Part shown: piece after piece, positions 1 to 6,697 of the stretch
Numbering within the stretch: the stretch's first letter is position 1
Layout of the letters: the number at the start of each line of letters is the position of its first letter
Assembly: GCA_022563075.1 (NCBI GenBank)
Contig: JADFOC010000088.1
Span: 1-8,429 of the forward strand
Direction: 5' to 3'
Length of the DNA stretch: 8,429 nucleotides
DNA from: Pseudomonadota bacterium
Lineage (GTDB): Bacteria; Pseudomonadota; Gammaproteobacteria; Pseudomonadales; Pseudohongiellaceae
Made by a program: the position numbers and the translations under genes
Notes under the pieces: generated by a model
Told to the model about the DNA's origin: nothing
The model's input: only the letters and a program-made list of their open reading frames with translations
The model's database searches: none

Positions 1-164
1 ATCCAAGCGCCCTGGAACTGAAGCACGCACGCCGACGCGCCGCCGTCGTAGTGCACCCGCGCACCGAGGACGTCCCGATAGAAGTCGCGCGAGCGCTCGA
101 CGTCACGAGACACAAGGATCGTCGTCAGCTCCATCGACTCGGTGGGGAATTCGCCGCTCGCCAT
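1..164 (-). CDS. VOC/glyoxalase-fold protein, N-terminal fragment (runs off left edge)
   Basis: Reading the minus strand from the ATG at 164-162 gives 54 codons before the window ends. The translation has the first beta-alpha unit of the vicinal oxygen chelate (VOC) superfamily: a strand with TTILVSRDVERS (residues 14-25), then the helix motif FYRDVLGA (28-35), then a strand ending LQFQGAW. VOC proteins include glyoxalase I, bleomycin-resistance proteins and extradiol dioxygenases; the metal ligands lie mostly further on, so the activity cannot be told. An alternative start is Met11 (ATG at 134-132), directly before the conserved strand; neither start has a clear Shine-Dalgarno, so the choice is open. 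The gene lies 58 bases downstream of an amidohydrolase end, a pairing seen in aromatic-degradation clusters (inference). The segment is ~68% GC and probably comes from another genome than the rest of the window. Confidence 0.75.
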   Translation of the reverse strand, partial: MASGEFPTESMELTTILVSRDVERSRDFYRDVLGARVHYDGGASACVLQFQGAW

Positions 165-222
165 GGCGGCCGCAGGATAGCACCTGGCCCAAGCGTCCTT
201 CGCCCCTTGGGCGGACCTCGCC

Positions 223-330
223 CTAGCCGTCGTCCAGCCCGAACAGCCGCGCGGCGTTGTCCCAGAGCACCTTGCGCTTGTCCTCGGCCGTCACGTCCGG
301 CATCGCGAGGAAGGTGTCGACGGCGTTGCT
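223..330 (-). CDS. Amidohydrolase-family protein, C-terminal fragment
   Basis: About 35 codons upstream of the TAG at 225-223 read as the C-terminal end of an amidohydrolase (amidohydrolase-2, PF04909; the family includes aminocarboxymuconate-semialdehyde decarboxylase-like enzymes). The recognisable piece is the terminal helix TAEDKRKVLWDNAARLFGL, matching the family pattern in which a K/R-rich helix leads into DNAARLFGL. Everything N-terminal to about VDTFL, including the metal-binding barrel, is missing. In its place the frame continues without interruption into a signal-peptide protein of much lower GC. The 5' limit given here is approximate (325-345). This is not a working gene as it stands. 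It is most simply explained as a fragment from a high-GC organism joined to this contig; the VOC gene that follows has the same base composition and strand. Confidence 0.7.
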   Translation of the reverse strand, partial: SNAVDTFLAMPDVTAEDKRKVLWDNAARLFGLDDG

Positions 331-360
331 ACGCCCGGCCAGGATGACGGCATACTTGGT
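325..360. other. Probable chimeric junction between two genomes
   Basis: Composition changes abruptly here. Bases 1-330 are about 68% G+C by direct count, 361-420 about 50% and 421-480 about 40%, and the lower value continues rightward. A single minus-strand frame runs across the change. It begins as an exported protein with a signal peptide (ATG at 501) and ends as an amidohydrolase C-terminus (stop at 223), two things that do not belong in one protein. The exact base cannot be fixed by eye, because 331-350 is G+C-rich and fits either side. I infer an assembly or library chimera; a true deletion or recombination in the genome is possible but less likely. Confidence 0.7.
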
Positions 361-501
361 TGCATCCGGACTATCGAGAAAAAAGTCCGTATCGAGTGGG
401 TTGCCCGCGTCAGAAATTTGGGCAAATCCAAACTGAGGGAGCATCGTTAAAAATAACGCCAAGCTTAGTTTGGAAAGAAATTTATTGATACAAGTTTTCA
501 T
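331..501 (-). CDS. Exported protein with signal peptide, 5' fragment cut by the junction
   Basis: The ATG at 501-499 lies 8 bases after the VWA-gene stop (TAG 512-510), so this is the third gene of the envelope operon. Residues 1-27 form a standard Sec signal peptide: K2, K7 and K11, a hydrophobic core LSLALFLTMLP, and a likely signal peptidase I site after GFA (25-27). The mature part starts QISDAGNPLDTDFF and reaches KYAVILAG (49-56), a hydrophobic strand followed by a glycine turn; native sequence is then lost. That strand resembles the first core strand of caspase/legumain-like (C13) peptidases, sometimes found beside such genes, but this is a guess from a few residues with no catalytic His or Cys visible. 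A longer in-frame start at 594 would overlap the VWA gene by 85 bases and would bury the signal peptide, so I reject it. Confidence 0.55.
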
Positions 502-509
502 TGGTTCCA

Positions 510-2813
510 CTAAGATAAACCTTTCATTCGCCGCGCCATCCAATCGATGCACAATAATAAGATCAACAGGGCAAGTAACCAGGGTTGATCCCAAAGATCG
601 ATTTGCACTTCTGTGGAGTAGGCGTTGGGCGTAAATTCGATGGTGTCAGCCAGCGAGTTGGCTGCAGACAGATTGAAATAACTACCACCACTGGCCTGCG
701 CCATGCGCAGCAACAAGCCACTATCGAGTTCAGCATTGGTATATTCACGCAACGATGGGGTGACCACAAATGCTGCCCTTTTTTCAGAGCTGTCTGCACT
801 GGCATTGCCCGCGGCGCTAGCCACATCGATCAGCAAGCTATAGATACCTTCTTCTTCAACCGTAAAATTAGTACGATAGACACCGTCCGCTTCGATATCC
901 CATTCCATCGGAACATCTGTAATTTGGTCCAGTGGGTCCGAAGTCTGCAACCAGAGGAGGGCATCGTTATCTGGCTCGAACTGGTCGTTAAGCACCATTG
1001 CCCGCACATTGACTTCATCACCAACGTTGTAGAATTCTCGATCGAACTCAATGGTGATGCGCTCTGGAGCCGAAACTGCCAGCCAACGCAGCAGTTGTCG
1101 CCATAGCGTTTCATGGGATTGATCTGCCGCAGGCAGCATCATTTGCCAACGCCAGGTGCTGGCCGTGGCTATCGATATGCTACGGCCACTGCCATAGCGC
1201 TGCAATGCGATAATCGGTAACGCTTGATTCTGGTATTGCAACAGAGGATGTTCAATCAACACGGTGGCACCAGGTTTGATCCTCCCGCTCACGTAAACTC
1301 CCTGCAGATCCGGCAATTGCCGCCATAGATTCAGATTCTCGGAATCTTCTCCAGCCAGACGCAGCAGCGGAGAAAATTCTCCATTGTTGGTGAGTCGAGG
1401 ATAAAACAGTTCACCAGTTGGATGTTCTCCGCGACGAATCCCACCTCTCAGGTGGCTAGGTAGAAACTTTTCTTCCACCAGAGTAACTGGGAGAATGTCG
1501 GCAATTGGTGTGTTGATAAATTCCTCGTCAATCATACCGCTGATCAGAAAACCACCGCCACGCTCGGCCACAAAGTCGTCAATCATTTGTAACTGCTCGT
1601 CAGTAAAAAAACTTTTCTCGATATCACCCAGGATAATGGCTTCGTATTGATACAGTGTTTCCTTATCCGTTGGAAATCCACTGCTTAATTCGGTTGGTGA
1701 TTTAATTCCTTGCCGATAGTATTTCTCAGGCCCGGTCTGTAAGTAAGTTACCAGTCTCAAGGAATCATCACCCTCTACGGCACGTCGTATGAATTTGTAT
1801 TCATTGCGTGGATGACCCTCGATGTACAAGATGTCAAGTGGAGCCTTCTCAGTATTATCCACCAAAAAACTGTAGGTATTGTTCTGATCGATGATCTCAT
1901 TACTCTGTAATTCAACGGTGAGATCGTAAACAATCAGCTCCGGACGCTCTGGCGTCAACTCGAGATCATAGCGCTGAGTTACACCCTCTGCTCCCATCAC
2001 CACGATTTTGGATACAACCTGAGCCTCTCCATCCATGATAGAAATCTCAACTTCCTGTCCTGCATATCCCCGATGGCTGACTGCAACCTGAACATTAAAT
2101 ACCGAACCTTCTAGAACGGTTTTTGCGACCCTCACATCGACAATGCCAATATCTTGAGGAATATCCTCCTGTCCTACGCCGATGGTAAATATCGGAATTT
2201 GTCGTGTGCCAAAATCTTGAGCCACAATAACGGGATCGATGCCACTGTTATCCGCCCCATCACTAATCAATACCAGGCCACCCAGCGGTAGCCCACTGAG
2301 TTGATCATCGACATAACTCAGCGCCTGAGCGATTGAGGTAGCAGTACCAGCCTCGCTCAAATCATCGATACCGGCGATACGCTGAGTCTCCTTGTCGAAG
2401 CGGAAGCTTCGGATCTGAAAAGAAGCAGATAGCTTGCCCAGCAAGCCATCTTCAAAGAACAGTTCGGCAACGGCACTGCGACGTGATTGACCTCCACTTA
2501 GGTCCTCGATGGACATACTTTGGGAATCATCGATCAATACGCCCAAATAGGTTTCCTGTGGTGATACCTGCAGCGTAGTAATCACCGGCCGCAATAAGCA
2601 AAACAGAATAAGCACCAACACACTGGATCGTAGAGTGACAAACAGCGCCTTCCAAGCGGGTGTTAGCGGACGGGTTGTCTTCAGGTAAGTAAGCCATACG
2701 CCGGTAATAATAAGAACCACGAACAGTCCAAACAAAATCGGACTGATGCCATAGGCAAAACTAAATGTGCCTGCTTCGATTGCGGTGAAGAAATTGGGTT
2801 CGGTGTATTGCAT
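510..2813 (-). CDS. Membrane-anchored VWA protein with glutamine-amidotransferase-like domain
   Basis: This 767-aa protein has two N-terminal membrane helices (about 22-44 and 57-77) joined by a basic loop, and a third at about 742-758 followed by RRMK. The positive-inside rule puts residues ~80-740 in the periplasm. A von Willebrand A domain spans ~88-215 with a complete metal-ion adhesion site: DxSxS at D95/S97/S99, T159 in ATSIAQAL, and D185 in ISDGADNSG. Beta-rich Ig-like sequence follows (~225-320), then a class I glutamine amidotransferase-like Rossmann domain (~325-560; ILYIEGHPRNEYKFIRR, then AIILGD). That domain has no cysteine (the only two, C72 and C755, are in membrane helices), so it is probably a non-catalytic fold. 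Another beta region lies at ~585-685. The start ATG is 2 bases after the DUF4175 stop without an evident Shine-Dalgarno, which suggests translational coupling. Similar proteins occur in MoxR/DUF58 operons. The family is clear; the function is unknown. Confidence 0.85.
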   Translation of the reverse strand: MQYTEPNFFTAIEAGTFSFAYGISPILFGLFVVLIITGVWLTYLKTTRPLTPAWKALFVTLRSSVLVLILFCLLRPVITTLQVSPQETYLGVLIDDSQSMSIEDLSGGQSRRSAVAELFFEDGLLGKLSASFQIRSFRFDKETQRIAGIDDLSEAGTATSIAQALSYVDDQLSGLPLGGLVLISDGADNSGIDPVIVAQDFGTRQIPIFTIGVGQEDIPQDIGIVDVRVAKTVLEGSVFNVQVAVSHRGYAGQEVEISIMDGEAQVVSKIVVMGAEGVTQRYDLELTPERPELIVYDLTVELQSNEIIDQNNTYSFLVDNTEKAPLDILYIEGHPRNEYKFIRRAVEGDDSLRLVTYLQTGPEKYYRQGIKSPTELSSGFPTDKETLYQYEAIILGDIEKSFFTDEQLQMIDDFVAERGGGFLISGMIDEEFINTPIADILPVTLVEEKFLPSHLRGGIRRGEHPTGELFYPRLTNNGEFSPLLRLAGEDSENLNLWRQLPDLQGVYVSGRIKPGATVLIEHPLLQYQNQALPIIALQRYGSGRSISIATASTWRWQMMLPAADQSHETLWRQLLRWLAVSAPERITIEFDREFYNVGDEVNVRAMVLNDQFEPDNDALLWLQTSDPLDQITDVPMEWDIEADGVYRTNFTVEEEGIYSLLIDVASAAGNASADSSEKRAAFVVTPSLREYTNAELDSGLLLRMAQASGGSYFNLSAANSLADTIEFTPNAYSTEVQIDLWDQPWLLALLILLLCIDWMARRMKGLS

Positions 2814-2815
2814 TG

Positions 2816-5800
2816 TTAACGGACCGCGTTTTTGAACCCCTGGCTTTCCGACAATACCCGGTAATATTCTTGAACCAGGTCTCTGTATTCGTCGGGTATA
2901 TCTTCGTCAACAGTGGCATAGAGTTTTTTGTTGATGTTATCCAACTCCGCTTGTGCCCGCAGCGCCCCCTCAAGTTCGATAATGGGTTGCAGCAGTTGTC
3001 GAAACAACTCCGGTTGGTTTATAAAATCTTCGATGTCCTGCTGCGTTAATTGCTGCCGGATCGACCTGGCATTACCAATCGCAGAATTGTTGCCCGAGGT
3101 GTCGATGGTACCGCCTCTACCCACTCGATCATCGGTAGTATTTCCGCGCCCGCCGCCTATTTGCTGACGCCCACCCCGAGAATTAGCCTGACCCGGCTGA
3201 CCACCCGCTTGAGCCTGTTGCTGTAATTGTTGTGCCAACTGCCGTACTAGCTGTTGCGCAGCCTCCAATTGATCGCGCATTTCTCGCAAGGAAGGAGCAC
3301 CACTGCCTGTTTGCTGACCCGCTTGATTAAATGCGAGCACCTGTTGTTCCAATTCTTCGATCTGCTCGCGCAGGGCTCTAGCATCTCTCGCCGCCTGTTG
3401 CACTTGGTCGGAGGCGGAATCACCGCGTGCGGGATTTAGCGCGAGCAAACTTCGAGCAAAATCTTGGATCTGGTTTTCTAGCTCACGCTCGATATCGACC
3501 GAGAGATTAACCATACCGTTTCTTAGCACGCGATTACTGGTCTGCATTTCCGCGCGAATCGGCCTTAAATCTCTGGTTGCAGCTTGCGCTTGAGACATCA
3601 ATCGTTGGTCATCATTGTCTCCACGAGCGATGATGGCCCGCAACATGTCTTCGATTTCTTTCAGGTCACGTTGTTGTTGTTGCTGAGCTTCGAGCAATCC
3701 CTGCATATCGGCATTGTTGCGTACCGATTGGCGAGTCTGCCCAAGTCCTTGTTCTCGACTGGCCCGTTGCAACGCTTCCTGTAGCTGTCGCTGCCTTTGT
3801 AAAAGTTGTTGCCCACGTTGTCCAATATTCTGGGCAAGTTGATTGACGGAACTTTCCGATCGTCGATTTAGTTCTCGTTGTTGTTGGCGTAAATTTTCCA
3901 ATGCCTTCTGACTTCTGGCGGCAGCGATGGCGGCAGTTTCGCTCTCAGCAGCTTCCTGCATCTGTTGCGCCGCTCGTTGCAGTGCACTCTGTGGTGATTG
4001 CCCAGCACCGCCGGATGGCTGCCCCTGTGATTGTGATTGCGATTGCGACCGGGAGTTTTGCTGACCCCTGGACATCTGCTGTGCCAATTGCGCCACTTCG
4101 CGACTAAGCTGCTCTTGCTGACGCATGAGGCGTTCCAACTCACGCCGTTTCTGCTCTTCGGTCATCTGCTCTTCACGTCTGGCTAAATTGCGTTGGGCTC
4201 TGGTCAAACCTTCCTGCCGACGCGCCAGCTCTTCTAATTTACTGGCCTCTTCTGTTTCCTGAGCAGAATTGCCGGCATTATTCTGTGTCTCATAGCGATT
4301 TTCCAATCGCCCCATTTCCATTTCGAAGAGTTCACGCAGGTCGTCCCGCTCTTGTTGTCTGCCACCACCGCCTCCGCCTCCGCCTCGTTGCATGCTGATC
4401 GTCGTGCGATTAATGCTGGCTTCGGCGCGCAAAATGAAGCGCAATGCCAACTGCTCAGGTCGCAGCGCAGAGGTTATTTGCTCTATGTCTAACTCAACCG
4501 CCGCCAGATTCATCTGTTCGATAGCGAGTGACAGATTTTCCACGGCGGCGTCGTAAGTATCATCCGAAAAACTGAGCCGTTCCGCCAATCGATCGATCGA
4601 CATTCTTGCCCTGTCAGCCGCCTCTCTTTGTGATTCGGAAATAATCTCGGCATCGGATGCAAAATCCTCTGCTGACACCTTGCTCTGTCTATTCTTCAGC
4701 TTCCAGGTAGCGGCAATGATGTCTTTTTGAATATTGGTTAGTGCGCTACTTTCGCCTCCCTGACCACCGCCGGCTCCCTGACCACCACCCATACCCGATT
4801 TACGGAACTCCTGATCGGTTGGAATAACCTGCAAGAAATAGATATCGGATATGACTTCGTTAGGACCTTCGAGGCCGTTATTGTCAGCCAGCGTCAGATA
4901 ATAGCTGACGAAATCCCCCGGTTCTACGGCAAGATCTTCCAGGTAGATAAGCTCGTTACCCGCTACGTTGCGCACGTTTGGTTCAGGCAGAAAATCGACT
5001 TCGACTTCGTCTGCTCCCACCACACTGTAGTGCAAGCTAAACTTGCTCAAGCCATAGTCGTCGCTGGCGTCGATTTCCAGTATCACTTCTTCCAGTGGCA
5101 TCACCTCTTGATCGCGTCCAGGCCGTTTCAGGGTTAACTGAGGAGGCTTATCTTCAATCGCACGGATGAAATAATCCAACGGATTCTTGCTCTCCAAATT
5201 GGAGAAGTCCGTAGCGGAGATGCGGTAGGTTGCATCCTGATTAACGGTAAAGGTGCCGCGACCTATGTTGCCATCAATATCTAATTGCAGATCTGCGTAA
5301 ACCGGCAGGGGATTAATTTCTTCATCGTCGGTGCTAAAACTTTCATTGAATTCAACGCGGGCAAAAGAGATCGCCTTATTAAAACTCACCGTCAATTCGA
5401 CTTCGGTTCCCTCGGGCACAATCATGTCGCCGCTATCTTCTTCGACCAGGTCATCGATGCCCGTATATTCGGGAAAATTGAAAGCCAGATCAATTTGTTC
5501 AATTTGAGGCAAATCGAAGAGGCTGATGCGATATTGGGGAGAACTCTGCTCACCTCGTTCATTAAAATTGACGTAGTAAGTTGTGTCTTCTTGCAGTGAG
5601 GGAATAAAGAAACTGTAGATTGCGCTGTCACTACCAGAGCCATCTCGTGTCATAGATACATCACGCCAGTTAACGTTGTCGTCTTGCAGACGTAAGTTAA
5701 CCGAAGCAGGAATTGCATGGCTCACCCGCGCGATGATCGTGACACTGTTACCGCGTTGTAATTCAATATCCCCCGGTTCCACCGTGATTTCAATCGCGGG

Positions 5801-6403
5801 CAACACCTGGACCAGAATGATCGGTTCATCGATGGTGAATGGCCAGATTAATCGGCTGCCGGCAGTAAACAGGACATCCGAAGAGAGGAAAACTATGGTA
5901 ATCACAGTCACAACACTGGTAGCCAATGCGAATGATATCCACGATCCGCGAGAAGGTGTAACCGACGCTAGTTGTTGTTGCTGTAGCTGAACATGTTCTT
6001 GCGCATCCAGCCACAACTGTTGAATGAATTGTTGCGAGACGCCTCTTCTGCCATGGATGAGGTCTGCTTCGCTGAATTCCAGCGAAGTAAGCAGGCGTTG
6101 CTCAAAATCTGGAATATGGTCTTCTACGTAATGTGCCAGACGACGATCGTCAATGTGGCGTCGGTTCAGGAGCCGCAGCAACCGCCACAACAGCAAACCA
6201 ATAGCGATTAGTGACATCACAAACAAGGCTACGGTGGCAAGCTTGTTGAGCTGCAACCACGCGGCAAAGGCAGTGACTAACAGTACCAGCACCGAAGTAG
6301 TAATGACGAAAAAGCTAGCCTGTCTTAAAATAAACAGCCGATTGCGACGGCGACGCAGATTCTTTAGGGTTTCTCGAAGACTATCGAATGCGGGGGAAGA
6401 CAT
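2816..6403 (-). CDS. DUF4175-type membrane protein with long Q-rich coiled-coil region
   Basis: This 1195-aa protein starts at ATG 6403-6401, behind GAAGAG with a 5-base spacer. After a basic stretch RRRRNR (18-23) come membrane helices at about 24-48 and 55-76, a cytoplasmic stretch with HYVEDHIPDFEQRLLTSLE (91-109), and a third helix at about 154-175. The remaining ~1000 residues should be periplasmic. Residues ~195-530 are Ig-like beta segments, including the DUF4175 hallmark ASDDYGLSKFSLHYSVVG (446-463). Then come a Gly-rich hinge (537-550), the motif QKDIIAATWKL (559-569), eight glycines (674-681), and a long Q/E/R-rich predicted coiled coil (~685-1065) interrupted by (SQ)4 at 786-793. 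A conserved tail, IPDEYRDLVQEYYRVLSE (1169-1186), closes the protein. There is no cysteine. DUF4175 has no established biochemical role; by context it probably forms an envelope complex with the VWA protein encoded 2 bases downstream. Confidence 0.88.
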   Translation of the reverse strand: MSSPAFDSLRETLKNLRRRRNRLFILRQASFFVITTSVLVLLVTAFAAWLQLNKLATVALFVMSLIAIGLLLWRLLRLLNRRHIDDRRLAHYVEDHIPDFEQRLLTSLEFSEADLIHGRRGVSQQFIQQLWLDAQEHVQLQQQQLASVTPSRGSWISFALATSVVTVITIVFLSSDVLFTAGSRLIWPFTIDEPIILVQVLPAIEITVEPGDIELQRGNSVTIIARVSHAIPASVNLRLQDDNVNWRDVSMTRDGSGSDSAIYSFFIPSLQEDTTYYVNFNERGEQSSPQYRISLFDLPQIEQIDLAFNFPEYTGIDDLVEEDSGDMIVPEGTEVELTVSFNKAISFARVEFNESFSTDDEEINPLPVYADLQLDIDGNIGRGTFTVNQDATYRISATDFSNLESKNPLDYFIRAIEDKPPQLTLKRPGRDQEVMPLEEVILEIDASDDYGLSKFSLHYSVVGADEVEVDFLPEPNVRNVAGNELIYLEDLAVEPGDFVSYYLTLADNNGLEGPNEVISDIYFLQVIPTDQEFRKSGMGGGQGAGGGQGGESSALTNIQKDIIAATWKLKNRQSKVSAEDFASDAEIISESQREAADRARMSIDRLAERLSFSDDTYDAAVENLSLAIEQMNLAAVELDIEQITSALRPEQLALRFILRAEASINRTTISMQRGGGGGGGGRQQERDDLRELFEMEMGRLENRYETQNNAGNSAQETEEASKLEELARRQEGLTRAQRNLARREEQMTEEQKRRELERLMRQQEQLSREVAQLAQQMSRGQQNSRSQSQSQSQGQPSGGAGQSPQSALQRAAQQMQEAAESETAAIAAARSQKALENLRQQQRELNRRSESSVNQLAQNIGQRGQQLLQRQRQLQEALQRASREQGLGQTRQSVRNNADMQGLLEAQQQQQRDLKEIEDMLRAIIARGDNDDQRLMSQAQAATRDLRPIRAEMQTSNRVLRNGMVNLSVDIERELENQIQDFARSLLALNPARGDSASDQVQQAARDARALREQIEELEQQVLAFNQAGQQTGSGAPSLREMRDQLEAAQQLVRQLAQQLQQQAQAGGQPGQANSRGGRQQIGGGRGNTTDDRVGRGGTIDTSGNNSAIGNARSIRQQLTQQDIEDFINQPELFRQLLQPIIELEGALRAQAELDNINKKLYATVDEDIPDEYRDLVQEYYRVLSESQGFKNAVR
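4025..4048 (-). repeat. Hexanucleotide repeat encoding (Ser-Gln)4 in the DUF4175 gene
   Basis: Four near-identical 6-base units on the minus strand encode SQSQSQSQ at residues 786-793, within a longer S/Q/G-rich break (about 779-803) between two coiled-coil segments. The units vary slightly at synonymous positions, so the tract is not a perfect microsatellite. It probably encodes a flexible linker in the periplasmic part. Confidence 0.7.
4361..4384 (-). repeat. Poly-glycine tract (8 Gly codons) in the DUF4175 gene
   Basis: The plus strand reads gcc acc acc gcc tcc gcc tcc gcc, giving eight consecutive Gly codons (GGC, GGA and GGT mixed) at residues 674-681, flanked by Arg. It sits between the helical segment after the AATWKL motif and the main coiled coil, and looks like a flexible hinge. 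It is in frame and length changes in units of three would be tolerated. Confidence 0.75.
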
Positions 6404-6408
6404 AGATG

Positions 6409-6414
6409 CTCTTC
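6409..6414 (-). promoter_or_regulatory. Ribosome binding site that decides the DUF4175 start
   Basis: The minus strand reads GAAGAG, then five bases, then ATG at 6403-6401. This supports the 1195-aa form, whose N-terminus (MSSPAFDSLRETLKNL, then a basic cluster and a membrane helix) is a normal inner-membrane start. The in-frame ATG at 6526 would instead add 41 residues without family character. Confidence 0.6.
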
Positions 6415-6550
6415 TGTCTGATGTGAATGATGGCTTGAATAAGCTTACTATCCCTCGTTCCAAGACAATAGGAATGCGGCACAGTGTGATGCGTTCTAAC
6501 ATCACTTGTACTGACCGTCGGCGCAAGCAGAATGATTCAGCCGTGCGGGC

Positions 6551-6568
6551 TTAACTATCCCATTAACT
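6551..6568. repeat. Short direct repeat TTAACT, 12-bp period
   Basis: TTAACT occurs at 6551-6556 and again at 6563-6568, so the start-to-start distance is 12 bases, a little over one helical turn. It lies between the NUDIX terminator candidate and the DUF4175 start. It could be a tandem regulator site or chance in an A+T-rich gap; I know of no regulator with this exact pattern. Confidence 0.3.
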
Positions 6569-6575
6569 AGGACCG

Positions 6576-6597
6576 AAAAGCAAGGGCTTATCAGCCC
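6576..6597 (-). terminator. Weak rho-independent terminator candidate for the NUDIX gene
   Basis: On the minus strand GGGCT, a GATA loop and AGCCC form a 5-bp, mostly G:C hairpin followed by TTGCTTTT. It lies about 100 bases after the NUDIX stop (6698) and before the DUF4175 start, which is where a terminator separating the two units would be expected. The stem is short and the T run is interrupted, so termination could be partial. Confidence 0.35.
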
Positions 6598-6697
6598 CAT
6601 CCTCGATAAAACCCCAGCTAAATCAGTTAGTCGGTGCAATGCCAACTTCTGCCATGAAAAATTCTGATGCTTGCTCTAATTGACAGTATAGAAGTCT

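Larger units (their letters stand above)
6404..6697. other. Intergenic region, 294 bp, between the NUDIX gene and the DUF4175 operon
   Basis: Both flanking genes are on the minus strand, so this gap should carry the NUDIX terminator and the promoter of the envelope operon. I can see a weak terminator-like hairpin (6576-6597), a direct repeat TTAACT at 6551-6556 and 6563-6568, and the DUF4175 Shine-Dalgarno. No -35/-10 pair reading towards 6403 stands out; the nearest is TTGGAA with TATTCA 16 bases later on the minus strand, a poor match. The reading frame of DUF4175 stays open up to 6526, but the sequence there does not look like part of the protein. No small gene or RNA is recognisable. Confidence 0.5.

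Noticed and set aside
51..347. Plus-strand open frame of 98 codons in the high-GC left end
   Set aside because: It is Arg/Pro/Ala-rich as expected from an antisense frame of GC-rich DNA, and lies opposite the VOC and amidohydrolase pieces, which have family motifs.
502..594. Upstream ATG at 594 as the start of the exported third gene
   Set aside because: It would overlap the VWA gene by 85 bases and place 31 extra residues before a textbook signal peptide that begins at the ATG at 501.
585..1106. Plus-strand open frame of 173 codons
   Set aside because: It is antisense to the VWA gene, with no recognisable domain and His/Cys-rich composition unlike its neighbours.
3660..3690. CAA/TTG triplet run as a possible microsatellite or CRISPR-like repeat
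   Set aside because: It is the coding sequence of a QQQQ stretch in the coiled coil. There are no spacers or regular repeat units, and no CRISPR array exists in the window.
6404..6526. 41-residue N-terminal extension of DUF4175 from the ATG at 6526
   Set aside because: The start at 6403 has a Shine-Dalgarno and a normal membrane-protein N-terminus. The extension has the only Cys of the frame and no family character.
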